DNA of 64,000 nucleotides, taken from Paraburkholderia diazotrophica. Lineage in GTDB: Bacteria > Pseudomonadota > Gammaproteobacteria > Burkholderiales > Burkholderiaceae. The stretch lies in assembly GCF_900108945.1 (NCBI RefSeq), contig NZ_FNYE01000040.1:1-64000 (forward strand), given 5' to 3'. Shown in pieces: positions 1-8,917 of this stretch. The first letter of the stretch is position 1; each line of letters opens with the position of its first letter. Below the pieces are notes generated by a model. The model made no database searches, was not told the DNA's origin, and saw only the letters and a program-made list of their open reading frames with translations. Made by a program: the position numbers and the translations under genes.

Positions 1-70
1 ACAAGAGCCGTTGCAAACAGAAGCAAGTGCCGCCCCGCACAGGGGCAACGCCCGCGCCGCGAGGCGCATC

Positions 71-122
71 GCGGATGCCAGCGAAGGGCAAAGCAAACGA
101 CCGCACCGCGGATGCCAGCGAA
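71..122. repeat. 15-bp direct repeat pair at window edge
   Basis: The 15-mer GCGGATGCCAGCGAA occurs at 71-85 and again at 108-122. It lies in the non-coding stretch 1-167 downstream of the flavoprotein gene. Nothing else is recognisable in that stretch. Confidence 0.5.
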
Positions 123-167
123 AGAAGCAAAAAACCAACCAGCGTCGCAGACATCAAGAAACCCGAC

Positions 168-1508
168 TCACAACATGCTCCTCGGCCTCTGCATCGTCCC
201 ATCGAAAAACCGCTGCAACCGGAACGCCGACAAATCCAGCGACGGCCTGCCGTCATCGATCCATTCCGCCATCAGCCGGCCGACGATCGGTCCCATCGCG
301 AAGCCATGTCCGCAGAAGCCGGTGGCGATCAGCAGACCCGGCGTCTGCGACGGCGCGTCGAGCACGGGAATGCCATCCGGCAGCACGTCGATCAGCCCCG
401 CCCATGACTCGACCACCTGCGCATCCTTCAACGCCGGAAAAAGCGTGCGCAGCTTCTGCAACGCGCGCGGCGCGTGCGCGCGATTCGGCTGCGGATTCGG
501 GTCGCGCGGGTGCAGCACGCGCTCGCCCGTGGGCACGACGCCTGGCAGACGGTCGAGCACGTCGCGCACGAACGCACCGTTCAAATGGAAGCTGAACTTC
601 TCGCGCTGCGTCCATAGCTCGGGCAGGAACCACTTCAGCGCGCGGAAATGGCCGAACGTCATGTCGACGTCGACCTGCATGTCGTCGGCGAGATTGATCG
701 CGCCGTTCGCGCGCTGACGGATGCCGAGGCCATGCCCCCAGAACGTCGACGCCGTGATGGCCGGCAACGGGTTCGTGCGCATGCACGTGCCGCGCACGGC
801 CTGCTGCGGCAACGCGATGCCGAGCGTGTCCAGCAGCCGCCAGCTGCTCGCGCCCGCCGCGCAGATCACATGCCGCGCGCGGATCATGCCGCGCTCCGTG
901 ACGACGCCCGTCACCGCGCCCGCCGCCCGTTCGATGCCGATCACGCCGCAGCCTTCGAAAAAGCGCGCGCCCGCTTCGACGGCACGTGCGGCAAACGCAG
1001 CCGCCGCGCGTCGCGGCTCGGCCTGGCCGTCGCTCGCCGTGTACAGGCCGCCCAACGCCGGGCCGTGCATGCCGTGCACATGGTGGTCGATCTGCGCGCG
1101 GTCGAGCACGCGCGTATCGAGCCCATACTGCTTTGCGACGTCCATCCATTGCTGGAACGATGCCCAGTCTTCTTCGTTGTCCGCGACGTAGAGACAGCCG
1201 CCCTGCCGCCATTCGAGATCGAAGTTCAGTTCGCGTTCGAGCTGTTCCCAAATGCGCATGCCCGCCATCATCAGCGGCACTTCGGCGGCTTCGCGGCCCT
1301 GCTGGCGCACGAAACCCCATGCGCGCGTCGACTGCTGCCCCGCGATGCGCGACTTGTCGAGCACGACAGCCTTCACGCCGCGCCGCGCGAGGTAGTACGC
1401 CGCGGCGCAACCCATGATGCCCGCGCCCGCGATGACGACATCGGCTTGATCGGGAAACGGCGCGTCGGCCGGACTCAGGTTTGCGTGCAGCGGATAGGTC
1501 GTCGTCAT
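168..1508 (-). CDS. FAD-dependent oxidoreductase (DAO/sarcosine oxidase beta-like)
   Basis: This is a flavoprotein of the D-amino-acid oxidase (DAO) superfamily. It would oxidise an amine or amino acid substrate, but which one cannot be read from sequence. Near the N-terminus the dinucleotide-binding motif VVIAGAGIMGCAAAYYLARR is followed about 20 residues later by an acidic strand end (VVLDKS). The segment STRAWGFVRQQ resembles the FAD-contact region of sarcosine oxidase beta and DadA-like proteins, and the C-terminal GLLIATGFCGHGFAMGP is the usual second FAD-binding segment of the family. The reading frame is open further upstream, but the start MTTTYPLH at 1508 puts the Rossmann motif at the expected distance, so I prefer it. 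About 446 residues is normal. It is divergent from the BetR regulator gene. Confidence 0.85.
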   Translation of the reverse strand: MTTTYPLHANLSPADAPFPDQADVVIAGAGIMGCAAAYYLARRGVKAVVLDKSRIAGQQSTRAWGFVRQQGREAAEVPLMMAGMRIWEQLERELNFDLEWRQGGCLYVADNEEDWASFQQWMDVAKQYGLDTRVLDRAQIDHHVHGMHGPALGGLYTASDGQAEPRRAAAAFAARAVEAGARFFEGCGVIGIERAAGAVTGVVTERGMIRARHVICAAGASSWRLLDTLGIALPQQAVRGTCMRTNPLPAITASTFWGHGLGIRQRANGAINLADDMQVDVDMTFGHFRALKWFLPELWTQREKFSFHLNGAFVRDVLDRLPGVVPTGERVLHPRDPNPQPNRAHAPRALQKLRTLFPALKDAQVVESWAGLIDVLPDGIPVLDAPSQTPGLLIATGFCGHGFAMGPIVGRLMAEWIDDGRPSLDLSAFRLQRFFDGTMQRPRSML

Positions 1509-1966
1509 CGGAAAGCGGATCGCGCAACGTGGCGGTGTCGAGGGTCTGCATCTTCTCAGGCCCGCGCGGATGCCGCAATGCCGGTCATGAAGCGAACCGC
1601 CACGCACCATCTTTTGCGCGCCGGCCCCACGCGCGATCGGCATCGGCAAAAGACCATCGACACCCGAGACAATGCGTTACGCATACGTTTTCGCCGCTAA
1701 AATAGAAGGGCCGGGCAACGAGCGAAGCTGTGCTGATCCGCGCAGGCAATCGAATTCAACAGAACGGGCCGTTTTCACGGCCAGGAGCGGCACGCCGCCG
1801 CGCGAGCGCCGCGCGATTCCAGGCGCGCGGCGCGTTTTGCTGTACATTGGCTGTCCCGCGCGGGGGGCGCGCCCATGCGGCGCATCCGGGAGACCCGCGC
1901 TACGCGCCGTCGAAACGACGCTTCGTCATAAACAACGATTCATACTGACAGACAGAAACTTCGCGC
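1509..1966. other. Divergent intergenic region without a protein gene
   Basis: This 458-base stretch separates the flavoprotein gene from the BetR-type regulator gene. It holds a possible promoter and two hairpins on the + strand (see the ncRNA candidate entry). No convincing coding frame is present. Confidence 0.6.
1677..1838 (+). ncRNA. Candidate small RNA or attenuated leader
   Basis: A possible sigma-70 promoter is TTACGC at 1677-1682 and TAAAAT at 1698-1703, with a 15-base spacer (short). Downstream are a 6-bp hairpin with a TTTC loop (GGCCGT 1767-1772, ACGGCC 1777-1782) and a perfect 10-bp GC stem (GCGCCGCGCG 1806-1815, CGCGCGGCGC 1824-1833) followed by GTTTTG. That is a rho-independent terminator shape with no protein gene before it. 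It could end a transcript of roughly 130 bases, or attenuate the BetR regulator gene starting at 1967. I do not recognise the RNA family. Confidence 0.35.
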
Positions 1967-2821
1967 ATGTCCAACGAAGCCACCTCAACCGACTCGCTCG
2001 CCGTCGCCGAACGCGTGCGCGAATTGATGAGCCGTCACGGCATCGGCAAGCGTCAGCAGACCAGCGAGCTTTGCCGCATCCTCGATTTGAGTTTTTCGCA
2101 GGGCCACCGCAAGCTGCGCGGCAACAGCCCCTGGACGCTCTCGCAGATCAAGAAGGTCGCCGAAGTCTTTGGCGAACCGGCCGCGCAACTGTTCGGCGCG
2201 CAGACGCTCGACCCCGGCATGGTCGGCGCCACCGCGCAAGAGGCCGTGTTCGCGATCGGCTCGATCGAGCTCGCGTGCACCGCATGGATCGGCGCGCCGA
2301 TCGAAGCGGGCAGCCGGCCGGAATTCATCGCGTGGTCGAAGCTCGACCAGTGGCGCGTCGTGCGCTACGACGGCGCGCTCTATCAGAACGCGCACGAAGT
2401 CCACAAGATCGAAATCTATCCGCGCCGCGCCGAAACGGACAAGCCGCTGATCGCCGTCGTCGACGACGACCAGGCGTCCGCCGACAACCTGCGCGACTAC
2501 CTGGAGCGCAGCGGCTTTGCGGCCGTGGCGATCTACGGCCTCGCCGCGTTCGCCGAAACATTGCAGATGCAGGTGTTCGACGGCGTCGTGATCGACTGGC
2601 TGTTCGGCCCGCAGACGTCGGCGGAGGCGATCCGCGCGGTGCGCGCTTCGGAAAATCCGGACGCGCCCATCTTCGTGCTGACGGGCGAACTGCTGACGGG
2701 CAAGGCGAGCGAATCGGAGATCAGCGACATCGTGCGCAACTACGATGTGGCCTGCTATGAGAAGCCCGCGCGCATGGCAATACTCGTCGCCGACCTGTCG
2801 AAGCGTTTGAGCCGGGCTTAA
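1967..2821 (+). CDS. BetR-type DNA-binding response regulator
   Basis: A 284-residue protein in reversed domain order: an N-terminal helix-turn-helix/BetR region (about residues 10-145, with RVRELMSRHGIGKRQQTSEL) followed by a C-terminal receiver domain (about 160-280). The receiver shows the acidic pocket VVDDDQ, the phosphoacceptor aspartate in VVIDWLFG, and the conserved lysine in YEKPAR. Typical response regulators carry the receiver first. It probably takes phosphate from the hybrid kinase encoded convergently just downstream (gap about 50 bases). The output promoters are unknown. The possible leader at 1677-1838 may affect its expression. Confidence 0.85.
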   Translation: MSNEATSTDSLAVAERVRELMSRHGIGKRQQTSELCRILDLSFSQGHRKLRGNSPWTLSQIKKVAEVFGEPAAQLFGAQTLDPGMVGATAQEAVFAIGSIELACTAWIGAPIEAGSRPEFIAWSKLDQWRVVRYDGALYQNAHEVHKIEIYPRRAETDKPLIAVVDDDQASADNLRDYLERSGFAAVAIYGLAAFAETLQMQVFDGVVIDWLFGPQTSAEAIRAVRASENPDAPIFVLTGELLTGKASESEISDIVRNYDVACYEKPARMAILVADLSKRLSRA

Positions 2822-2835
2822 TTAAGCGCACCGCA

Positions 2836-2868
2836 GGGCTACCGGGACAGGACGATCCTGTCCAGCCC
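2836..2868. terminator. Bidirectional terminator-like hairpin
   Basis: Between the convergent regulator and kinase genes there is a perfect 8-bp stem (GGACAGGA 2845-2852, TCCTGTCC 2856-2863) with a 3-base loop. It is extended by outer arms GGGCT (2836-2840) and AGCCC (2864-2868). Confidence 0.65.
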
Positions 2869-2871
2869 GTG

Positions 2872-4716
2872 TCACCCTTCCACCGACGCCCCGTGCCGCG
2901 CCGCCAGCGCGCGCTGCACGGCGTCGCGCAGCACTTCGTAGTGAACGGGCTTGCTCAGGCTGTCGAAGAACGGCGCGTCGCCGTAGCGTGTCGGTCCTTC
3001 CGGCGCGTACGCGCTCACGGCGATCACGGGCGTGCGCGCCGCCGCGCACGTGTTCGCGGCGTACTCGGCCATGAATGCGTAGCCGTCCTTGTCCGGCATG
3101 TGCAGATCGAGCAGCACGAGATCGCAGCGCCTTGTCGCCAGCCACGCGTGCGCGGCGTCGGCGTTGGCGACGGCTGCCGCGTCGCATTCCATGTGCTCCA
3201 GCATTTCGCACAGCGATTCGCGGATCAGCTGGTTGTCGTCGACGATCAGCACCTGCGGGCGCCCATCGCCGTGCGCCTCCTGCGGCGCGGCCGCCGGAGC
3301 TGCGGGCGCCGCGACGGATGCGACGGGAATCGTCACCGTGAAGCGCGTGCCCTTGCCCACTTCGCTTTCGACGCCGATCGTCCCGTTGAACAGCGCGACG
3401 AGCCCCTGCACGATCGCGAGCCCCATGCCCGCGCCTTCGAAGCGCCGCGTGCGCGACGCGTCGAGCTGCGTGAATTCCTTGAAGATCAGCGGAATCTGGG
3501 TGTCGGGCACGCCGGGGCCCGTATCGGTGACGACGATCACGAGCGCGCCCGCGTGCTGCTCGAAATGCAGCGTGACGTTGCCGCGCTCCGTGTAGCGGAT
3601 CGCGTTGGTCACGAGGTTGTTGACGATCTGTCGGAGGCGATGCGGGTCGGAATCGACGAGACCCGTGCGCCCGCTCGCGCTGCCTTCGAACGCCAGCCCC
3701 TTTGCGCGCGCGGCCGGCTCGTGCTCGTCGACGACGGACGCCAGCAGTTCGCGCGGATCGAAATGCTCATGGCGCAACTCGAGCTTGCCGGCGCCCAGCC
3801 GCGCGTAGTCGGTGAGGTCCTTCATCTGCGCTTCGAGATGGCGCGCGGCCGTCTCGAGCCGCTGGATCACCTTTCGATCGGCCTCCGTGTGAAAGTTGAA
3901 GCCGAGCAGCTCGATCGACGACACGATTGCGTGCAGCGGCGTGCGCAACTCGTGGCTGATCATGCCGAGAAACGCGTCCTTCGCGAGGCTCGCTTCGCGC
4001 GCGGCGCGGCTCGCCTGATGCTCGGCGTCGAGCGCGGCGCGCTGCTGCACGATCAGGTTCGTGCGGCGCCGTCCGTTCATCACGAGCAGCGCCGTCGCCG
4101 CTGCCGACAGCAACAGCAGCACGAGCCCGCCCGCGAACAGCATCCGGCGCTTCGCGATGAAGTCGGAGTTCATCGCCTCGCGATCCTGCACGTCGACGAA
4201 GCGTCGGCTCAGCGCGAGGTCGTTCACTTCCTTCCAGTGCTGGCGCAGTTGCTCGACCATCTGCGACGCAAGCGTCGGCGAACTGGGCAGCGCGTCGAGC
4301 ATCGGCTGCATCGCGACCAGCATCTCGGACAGCCGCGCGATCTCCCCCTGCTGACGCTGGACGGCCTCAGCCTGCGCGGCGAGGCGCTGAGTCGAGCCCG
4401 CCATCACGCGCAGCTTCGACTGCAGCACCTGGAAATGCAGCGTGAGCCGCCGATAGTCGCTGTCGACGCCCGTCTGGTATAGCAACAGCTGGCTTTCGAG
4501 CCGCGCGTAGGCGATCTGGAGCTGCGCGGCGTCCCAGTAGAAGCCGTCGTAGGTGCCCGTGACCTGCTGGGTCTCGCGCGGATTGAGCAGAGCCGAGTAC
4601 AGCAGATAGCTGATCGCCGCGCTCGGCGCCGCCAGCGCGGCGATCCAGATGACAACGAGTACGACGCGGCGCAGTGGGCGCCGTCCTATTTGACGATGAG
4701 TGCCTTGATCTGCCAT
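2872..4716 (-). CDS. Hybrid sensor histidine kinase
   Basis: A 614-residue inner-membrane hybrid kinase. There is a transmembrane helix near residues 17-42, a predicted periplasmic coiled-coil-like sensor region of about 150 residues, and a second helix near 190-213. The HisKA box has the phosphorylated histidine at about residue 255 (GMISHELRTPLHAI). A HATPase domain (DTGPGVPD, GAGMGLAIVQGLV) and a C-terminal receiver (VLIVDDNQL, DLVLLDLHMPDKDG) follow. The gene starts 31 bases inside the upstream gene for a periplasmic molybdopterin-fold protein, so the two are probably co-translated and may form one sensing unit. The likely partner is the BetR regulator at 1967-2821. No in-frame alternative start was found that would remove the overlap. 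Confidence 0.9.
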   Translation of the reverse strand: MADQGTHRQIGRRPLRRVVLVVIWIAALAAPSAAISYLLYSALLNPRETQQVTGTYDGFYWDAAQLQIAYARLESQLLLYQTGVDSDYRRLTLHFQVLQSKLRVMAGSTQRLAAQAEAVQRQQGEIARLSEMLVAMQPMLDALPSSPTLASQMVEQLRQHWKEVNDLALSRRFVDVQDREAMNSDFIAKRRMLFAGGLVLLLLSAAATALLVMNGRRRTNLIVQQRAALDAEHQASRAAREASLAKDAFLGMISHELRTPLHAIVSSIELLGFNFHTEADRKVIQRLETAARHLEAQMKDLTDYARLGAGKLELRHEHFDPRELLASVVDEHEPAARAKGLAFEGSASGRTGLVDSDPHRLRQIVNNLVTNAIRYTERGNVTLHFEQHAGALVIVVTDTGPGVPDTQIPLIFKEFTQLDASRTRRFEGAGMGLAIVQGLVALFNGTIGVESEVGKGTRFTVTIPVASVAAPAAPAAAPQEAHGDGRPQVLIVDDNQLIRESLCEMLEHMECDAAAVANADAAHAWLATRRCDLVLLDLHMPDKDGYAFMAEYAANTCAAARTPVIAVSAYAPEGPTRYGDAPFFDSLSKPVHYEVLRDAVQRALAARHGASVEG

Positions 4717-5210
4717 ACGAATTTTGCGTCCGCCGACGCCCCCGCCAGCTCGCCGGGAAACTGGTCGCGCGGGTAAATGAGAAACAGCGGGCCGAAGTCG
4801 CTGACCTGCAGGCGCTTGCCGTTCATGCTGTACGCGACGATCACGCCATAGCGGCTCGTATCGGAGACAGGAACGGTGTACGTGTAGTCATCGAGCGTGT
4901 GGATTTCGATCTCGTCGCCGTACGCGCCCACTGTCTTGAGAATATCCGCGAGCAGCGGCCCCGTGAAGGTCGATTTTGCCGTCCACGTCGTCGAAGTCGT
5001 AATGGTATGCGTCGGCAGCGCCAGAATCTGCGCCTCCGAAAAATGAAACACGGTGTGGTCGGAGTCGCTCGTCTTCGCGATTTTGCCTTTCACGTCGAGT
5101 TCGAGCGTCGTCGTCATCGGCGCGGCGCTCGCGCCCGGCGCCACGAACGCGAGCGCCAGCACGGGCACGAGCGCGAACGCGCGCCACCATCCGTATTTGT
5201 TGTTCTGCAC
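4686..5210 (-). CDS. Periplasmic molybdopterin-oxidoreductase-fold protein, probable sensor partner
   Basis: A small exported protein resembling the sulfite-oxidase-type molybdopterin domain (motifs such as LADILKTVG and GPLFLIYPRDQFPGE). The GTG start at 5210 has AAGGGA upstream and opens a clear signal peptide (WWRAFALVPVLALAFVAPGA) cut near ASA-AP. An ATG start at 5285 is possible but would put a basic stretch before the signal. The mature protein has no cysteine at all; the region where the family normally presents its Mo-ligating cysteine reads TSTTWTAKSTFTG. A catalytic Mo enzyme is therefore unlikely. Its 3' end overlaps the hybrid kinase gene by 31 bases, which suggests a binding or sensing role. 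The fold assignment is moderately sure; the role is inference. Confidence 0.7.
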   Translation of the reverse strand: MQNNKYGWWRAFALVPVLALAFVAPGASAAPMTTTLELDVKGKIAKTSDSDHTVFHFSEAQILALPTHTITTSTTWTAKSTFTGPLLADILKTVGAYGDEIEIHTLDDYTYTVPVSDTSRYGVIVAYSMNGKRLQVSDFGPLFLIYPRDQFPGELAGASADAKFVWQIKALIVK

Positions 5211-5424
5211 TTTTTGGTCCCTTTCGTGTGGTCTTGTGTTTCTTGTGCGTCTTTTCCCAGCCGTGGCTCGCATTGTGCCTGACATCGCCGTCAGACGATA
5301 ACGACAGCGCAGTCAGATGCCACGACACAGAATCTTTACACGGCGTGCATAATATCGGCTCAATCTCAAAAATGCCGTTTCGCCGACGCGCGTCCATCCG
5401 GCCAAACACCAACCGCAAGCCGTC

Positions 5425-6372
5425 ATGAAAAAGCCGGTTCTACCGTTGACCTACGAACAGCTCGACCACTGGATTGATTCGCTGCAGCCCGCCCTGCTCG
5501 AAGAGCGCTTCGCGGCCGCTGTCGGGATCTTACGGGGCGGCGCGCCACTTGCGTTAATGGCTTCGCATGCGATCGGCGTGCCCGTCGCGTTTCTCAGCTA
5601 CGACCGCCGCGCGCGCCATGTCACGTGGGATTCGGCGCAGCCGCTGCCGCCGCCGGGCTCGAAGGTGCTGTTGTGCGAAGACATCGCGGGACGCGGTTTC
5701 ACGCTGGTCGACTGCATCGCGTTCCTCGAACAGCACGGGCTGATCGTCAAGACGCTGACGGGCGCGTTCGACGAGATCAGCCGCATTCGCCCGGACTATG
5801 CAAACGACGCGTCGGGTTTCTTCGCGCTCTTCCCGTGGGAGCGCCAGGCCTACACGGACGGTTACCGTGAGGACTGGCTGAAGGTCGAGGCGGGTTCCGC
5901 CGAGAAAATGGCGCAAGACCACGAGTACGCGACCTACGCAATCGATCTGGACGGCATCCTGCTGCCCGACGTGCCGCTGTCGCGCTATGACGAGGACCTG
6001 TCCGCCGCGCTGAACGAACGCGATGCGCTGCTGCCGTTCGAGATCCTGCCCGACGTCGATCTGGAGAAGGTGCGCGCGGTGATCACGGGCCGGCCGCACG
6101 TCGATCTGGACCGCACCCGCGCGTGGCTGGAGCGGCACGGCTTCGGCCATCTGGAGCTGGTGATGCGCGCGCCGGACATGCATGACGAAACGCCTGCGGG
6201 CGCCGCCGCGCACAAGGCGCAGGCCGCGCTGCGCTGCGGCGTCACGCACTTCGTCGAAAGCGATGCCGTGCAGGCGCTTTTCATCGCGAAGCAGGCGCCG
6301 CTTCTGCGCGTGATCTGGTGGGATGCGCTCGAGCGCAAGGGGACGCTGATCAGCGCATCGGCGTGGCGCTGA
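5425..6372 (+). CDS. Phosphoribosyltransferase-like/HAD-like fusion protein
   Basis: A 315-residue cytoplasmic protein with two recognisable halves. Residues 1-140 look like a type I phosphoribosyltransferase: VLLCEDIAGRGFT at 81-93 sits where the PRPP loop would be, although AGRG is unusual. Residues 170-315 look like a HAD phosphatase core: DLDG at 174-177 (motif I), ITGRP at 220-224 (motif II), a lysine near 264 and ESD at 278-280. I do not recognise a named gene. The pairing suggests nucleotide, base or sugar-phosphate handling, or repair of damaged metabolites, but no substrate can be assigned. It stands alone between divergent and convergent neighbours. Confidence 0.65.
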   Translation: MKKPVLPLTYEQLDHWIDSLQPALLEERFAAAVGILRGGAPLALMASHAIGVPVAFLSYDRRARHVTWDSAQPLPPPGSKVLLCEDIAGRGFTLVDCIAFLEQHGLIVKTLTGAFDEISRIRPDYANDASGFFALFPWERQAYTDGYREDWLKVEAGSAEKMAQDHEYATYAIDLDGILLPDVPLSRYDEDLSAALNERDALLPFEILPDVDLEKVRAVITGRPHVDLDRTRAWLERHGFGHLELVMRAPDMHDETPAGAAAHKAQAALRCGVTHFVESDAVQALFIAKQAPLLRVIWWDALERKGTLISASAWR

Positions 6373-6442
6373 GCTTGGGCGACTTCGAGCATTCGACGGC
6401 CTTCGACGCAGAGCCGCCCGGCCGCGCCTGCCCCGTGGCGCG

Positions 6443-8119
6443 CTACGCCGCCGCCTGATCCTTCGCTTCGCCCAGCTGCAAGTGCCGCGCGGCGCGCTGC
6501 GACGCGACGACGATCAGCTTCATCGTCGCGCGCGTGGCGCCGACGAAGAGCTTGCGCGCATTGCGCTCGTCGAATTCGTCGAAATCGACTTCGCTCAGGA
6601 TCACGCACGGCGCCGACTGTCCCTTGAAGCGGTAAATCGAGTCGAGCAGCACATCGCCGTCGCGGTAGGCGGGGTTGCCGAACAGATCGTATTTGCCCGT
6701 GAAGCTGCGCAGCCGGTGCGGGCCGAGCTGATCGAGCGGCCCGAGCACCGAGCCCTCGCGTCCGCGAAACGACAGCACCGCGATGTCCTGCTTGCGAAAG
6801 CCGAGCGCGAGCGCCTGCGTGATCGCGCGCTTGGTCGCGTCGGTGCAGCTTTCGGGCGACTGCGCTTCGTCGTAGGTCGACAGCAGGATGTCCGAGCCGT
6901 CGAACGGACTTCCCGCCGCCAGCGCACCCGCGAGCGGCACCGTCGCGCCGACCACGTCGCGCAGATAGTCGAGGATATCGCGCGGGCTGCGATAGTTGGT
7001 CGACTCGCGCAGCACCGTCCAGCCCGGCAGCGCGACACTCTCGCGCATGTACAGGTTCTGCAGCGGATCTTCCAGCCACCACCACGCGCCGCCCGGCTTC
7101 AGCAGCCGTTCGAGCGCGGGCACCCACGGCTGCTGGAAATCCTGGCCCTCGTCGACGATCAGCACGTCGTATTGCCAGCGCGCGTCGATCGGCGTCGCGG
7201 CGAACGCGCTTTCGAGCCTGTCGAATACATCGTTGCTCTGGAAATCGGGCGCCTCGCCGCTTTCGCGCACGACCCAGTCGCATAGCTGGTGATAGTTCGC
7301 GACTTTCGCCTCGGGCGGCGCGACGCGCGCGATATGGTCCGCTAGCGGCCGGTTGAAGCACACATAGAGCGGTCGCTCGCCGCGCGCGACGGCATCGTTC
7401 ATCACCTGCACGGCAAGCTGCGTCTTGCCCGAGCCCGCCGTGCCGATCACGCGCAGCCGGAACGGCGTGAATTCGAGCCGCCGCGCCCATGTCGCGAGCC
7501 CGCCCGCGAGCCGCGTGACGAGCGTGCCTGCCTCGCCGACGAGTGCGCTCGCGTCGGGCGTGAGCGCGAGTTCGTCGGCGAGAAAGTGATGGATTTTTGA
7601 TGCGCATGCGAGACGCGGCTCGTCGGCGGGCAGCGCGTCGAGAATGATGCCGATGAGCTTGTCCTTGCGGTTCGCATCGACGATGCGCGCGGGGTTCACG
7701 CCCGCAATCGCCGCATCCCGGACGATGTGGTCCGGGCAATACAGCAGCTCTTCGATGAAATACGTGCCTGCGCCGAAGGCCGCCGTGAAGCGCCGGTGCA
7801 GCCCCTCGATCGTGCGCGCGAGCGCGATCGCCACGTTGCGCTCCGTCTGCATGTAGACCTTGACGAGCCCTTTCGGCGTCTCGCGCAGAAAGCCCGTCTT
7901 CTGCTCGACGATCATCACGCGCCCCGACGGGCTGACGATCACGAAATCGGCCTCGCCGAACACGGAAAAGCCTTCGTGCAAGCGTGTCCAGTGCACGCCG
8001 TGATAGACCGTGTAGTCGCGCGGCAGCGCTTCTTCGAGGAGCGCCAGCGTTTCGCGCTCGCGCGCGGCGGCGCCCGTGGCGGCGAGACTCTTCCAGTCGT
8101 CGGGAACTATGCGGGCCAT
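6443..8119 (-). CDS. NERD-domain superfamily I helicase-like ATPase
   Basis: About 558 residues. The N-terminal part looks like a nuclease-related (NERD) domain: the segment GEADFVIVSPSGRVMIVEQK has the acidic and Glu-x-Lys pattern of restriction-endonuclease-like folds. A UvrD/RecD-like ATPase follows, with Walker A GTAGSGKTQLAVQV near residue 230, Walker B VLIVDEGQDFQQPW, and a motif VI-like VGATRA near the end. It probably acts on DNA ends or in repair or defence, but the exact role is unknown. The start at 8119 has GAGG about eight bases upstream; starts further upstream (8149, 8134) are possible. Confidence 0.75.
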   Translation of the reverse strand: MARIVPDDWKSLAATGAAARERETLALLEEALPRDYTVYHGVHWTRLHEGFSVFGEADFVIVSPSGRVMIVEQKTGFLRETPKGLVKVYMQTERNVAIALARTIEGLHRRFTAAFGAGTYFIEELLYCPDHIVRDAAIAGVNPARIVDANRKDKLIGIILDALPADEPRLACASKIHHFLADELALTPDASALVGEAGTLVTRLAGGLATWARRLEFTPFRLRVIGTAGSGKTQLAVQVMNDAVARGERPLYVCFNRPLADHIARVAPPEAKVANYHQLCDWVVRESGEAPDFQSNDVFDRLESAFAATPIDARWQYDVLIVDEGQDFQQPWVPALERLLKPGGAWWWLEDPLQNLYMRESVALPGWTVLRESTNYRSPRDILDYLRDVVGATVPLAGALAAGSPFDGSDILLSTYDEAQSPESCTDATKRAITQALALGFRKQDIAVLSFRGREGSVLGPLDQLGPHRLRSFTGKYDLFGNPAYRDGDVLLDSIYRFKGQSAPCVILSEVDFDEFDERNARKLFVGATRATMKLIVVASQRAARHLQLGEAKDQAAA

Positions 8120-8286
8120 GCGATGCCTCGTCATGTTGGGTGCGCTCATTGTACGCAACGCGTGCATGCGGATTGTGCCGATCGGCGGCGCCCGGAAAGA
8201 AAAACCCGCATCGTGTATCGTTACTGGTTGAACGCCGCGCACGAGGCGCGGCTTGCCACTGTAGAAGAGTCAAAGAGGATTACCGG

Positions 8287-8913
8287 ATGATTACAATCTG
8301 GGGACGCGCCAACTCGGTCAATGTCCAGAAAGTCTTGTGGGTGTGCGACGAACTCGTCCTGCCTTACGATCGCATCGACGCCGGCCTGCAATTCGGCCGC
8401 AACGACGAACCCGACTACCTCGCGATGAACCCGACGGGCAAGATTCCGACGCTCGTCGACGGCGATTACGTGCTGTGGGAATCGAACTCGATTCTGCGCT
8501 ATCTGGCGATGCAGTACGGCGCGTCGAGCCTGCTGTATCCCACGGAGCCCAAAGCACGCGCGAGCATCGACCGCTGGCTCGACTGGTCGTTGTCCACGCT
8601 GCAGCCCGCCGAGCGTCCCGTGTTCTGGACCATCGTGCGCACGCCCGAGGCGGAGCGCGACAACGCGAAGCTCGCCGCCGACATCGACAATGTCGCGAAG
8701 CTGTGGAAGCTGCTCGATGTGCACCTGCAAGGGCGCTTTCACATCGAAGGCGATCACTTCACGCTCGCGGACATCGTGCTCGGCGCATACGCGAAGCGCT
8801 GGTTCGGGCTGCCGGGCGTCGAGCGTCCGTCTACGCCGAATCTCGAACGCTGGTATCAACGGCTCGCGACGCGCCCAGGCTTCAAGAAATACGTCGATTT
8901 CGATCTAACCTGA
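8287..8913 (+). CDS. Glutathione S-transferase family protein
   Basis: A 208-residue cytosolic GST. The N-terminal thioredoxin fold holds the cis-proline segment GKIPTLVDGD and the glutathione-contact ESNSILRYLA. The C-terminal helical domain contains FTLADIVLGAYAKRW, the usual N-capping region. The catalytic residue would be near SVNVQK (Ser or Asn type rather than Tyr). The ATG at 8287 is preceded by GAGGATTACCGG. The next gene, four bases downstream, is a second GST of another class, so the two are probably cotranscribed. The substrate is unknown. Confidence 0.88.
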   Translation: MITIWGRANSVNVQKVLWVCDELVLPYDRIDAGLQFGRNDEPDYLAMNPTGKIPTLVDGDYVLWESNSILRYLAMQYGASSLLYPTEPKARASIDRWLDWSLSTLQPAERPVFWTIVRTPEAERDNAKLAADIDNVAKLWKLLDVHLQGRFHIEGDHFTLADIVLGAYAKRWFGLPGVERPSTPNLERWYQRLATRPGFKKYVDFDLT

Positions 8914-8917
8914 ACTC

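Noticed and set aside
1677..1838. Signal recognition particle RNA
   Set aside because: The conserved GGAAGGAAGCAGCC-type apical segment of the SRP RNA is not present.
2869..4482. 537-codon open frame antisense to the hybrid kinase
   Set aside because: Composition typical of a reverse-strand shadow, while the kinase frame has all expected motifs.
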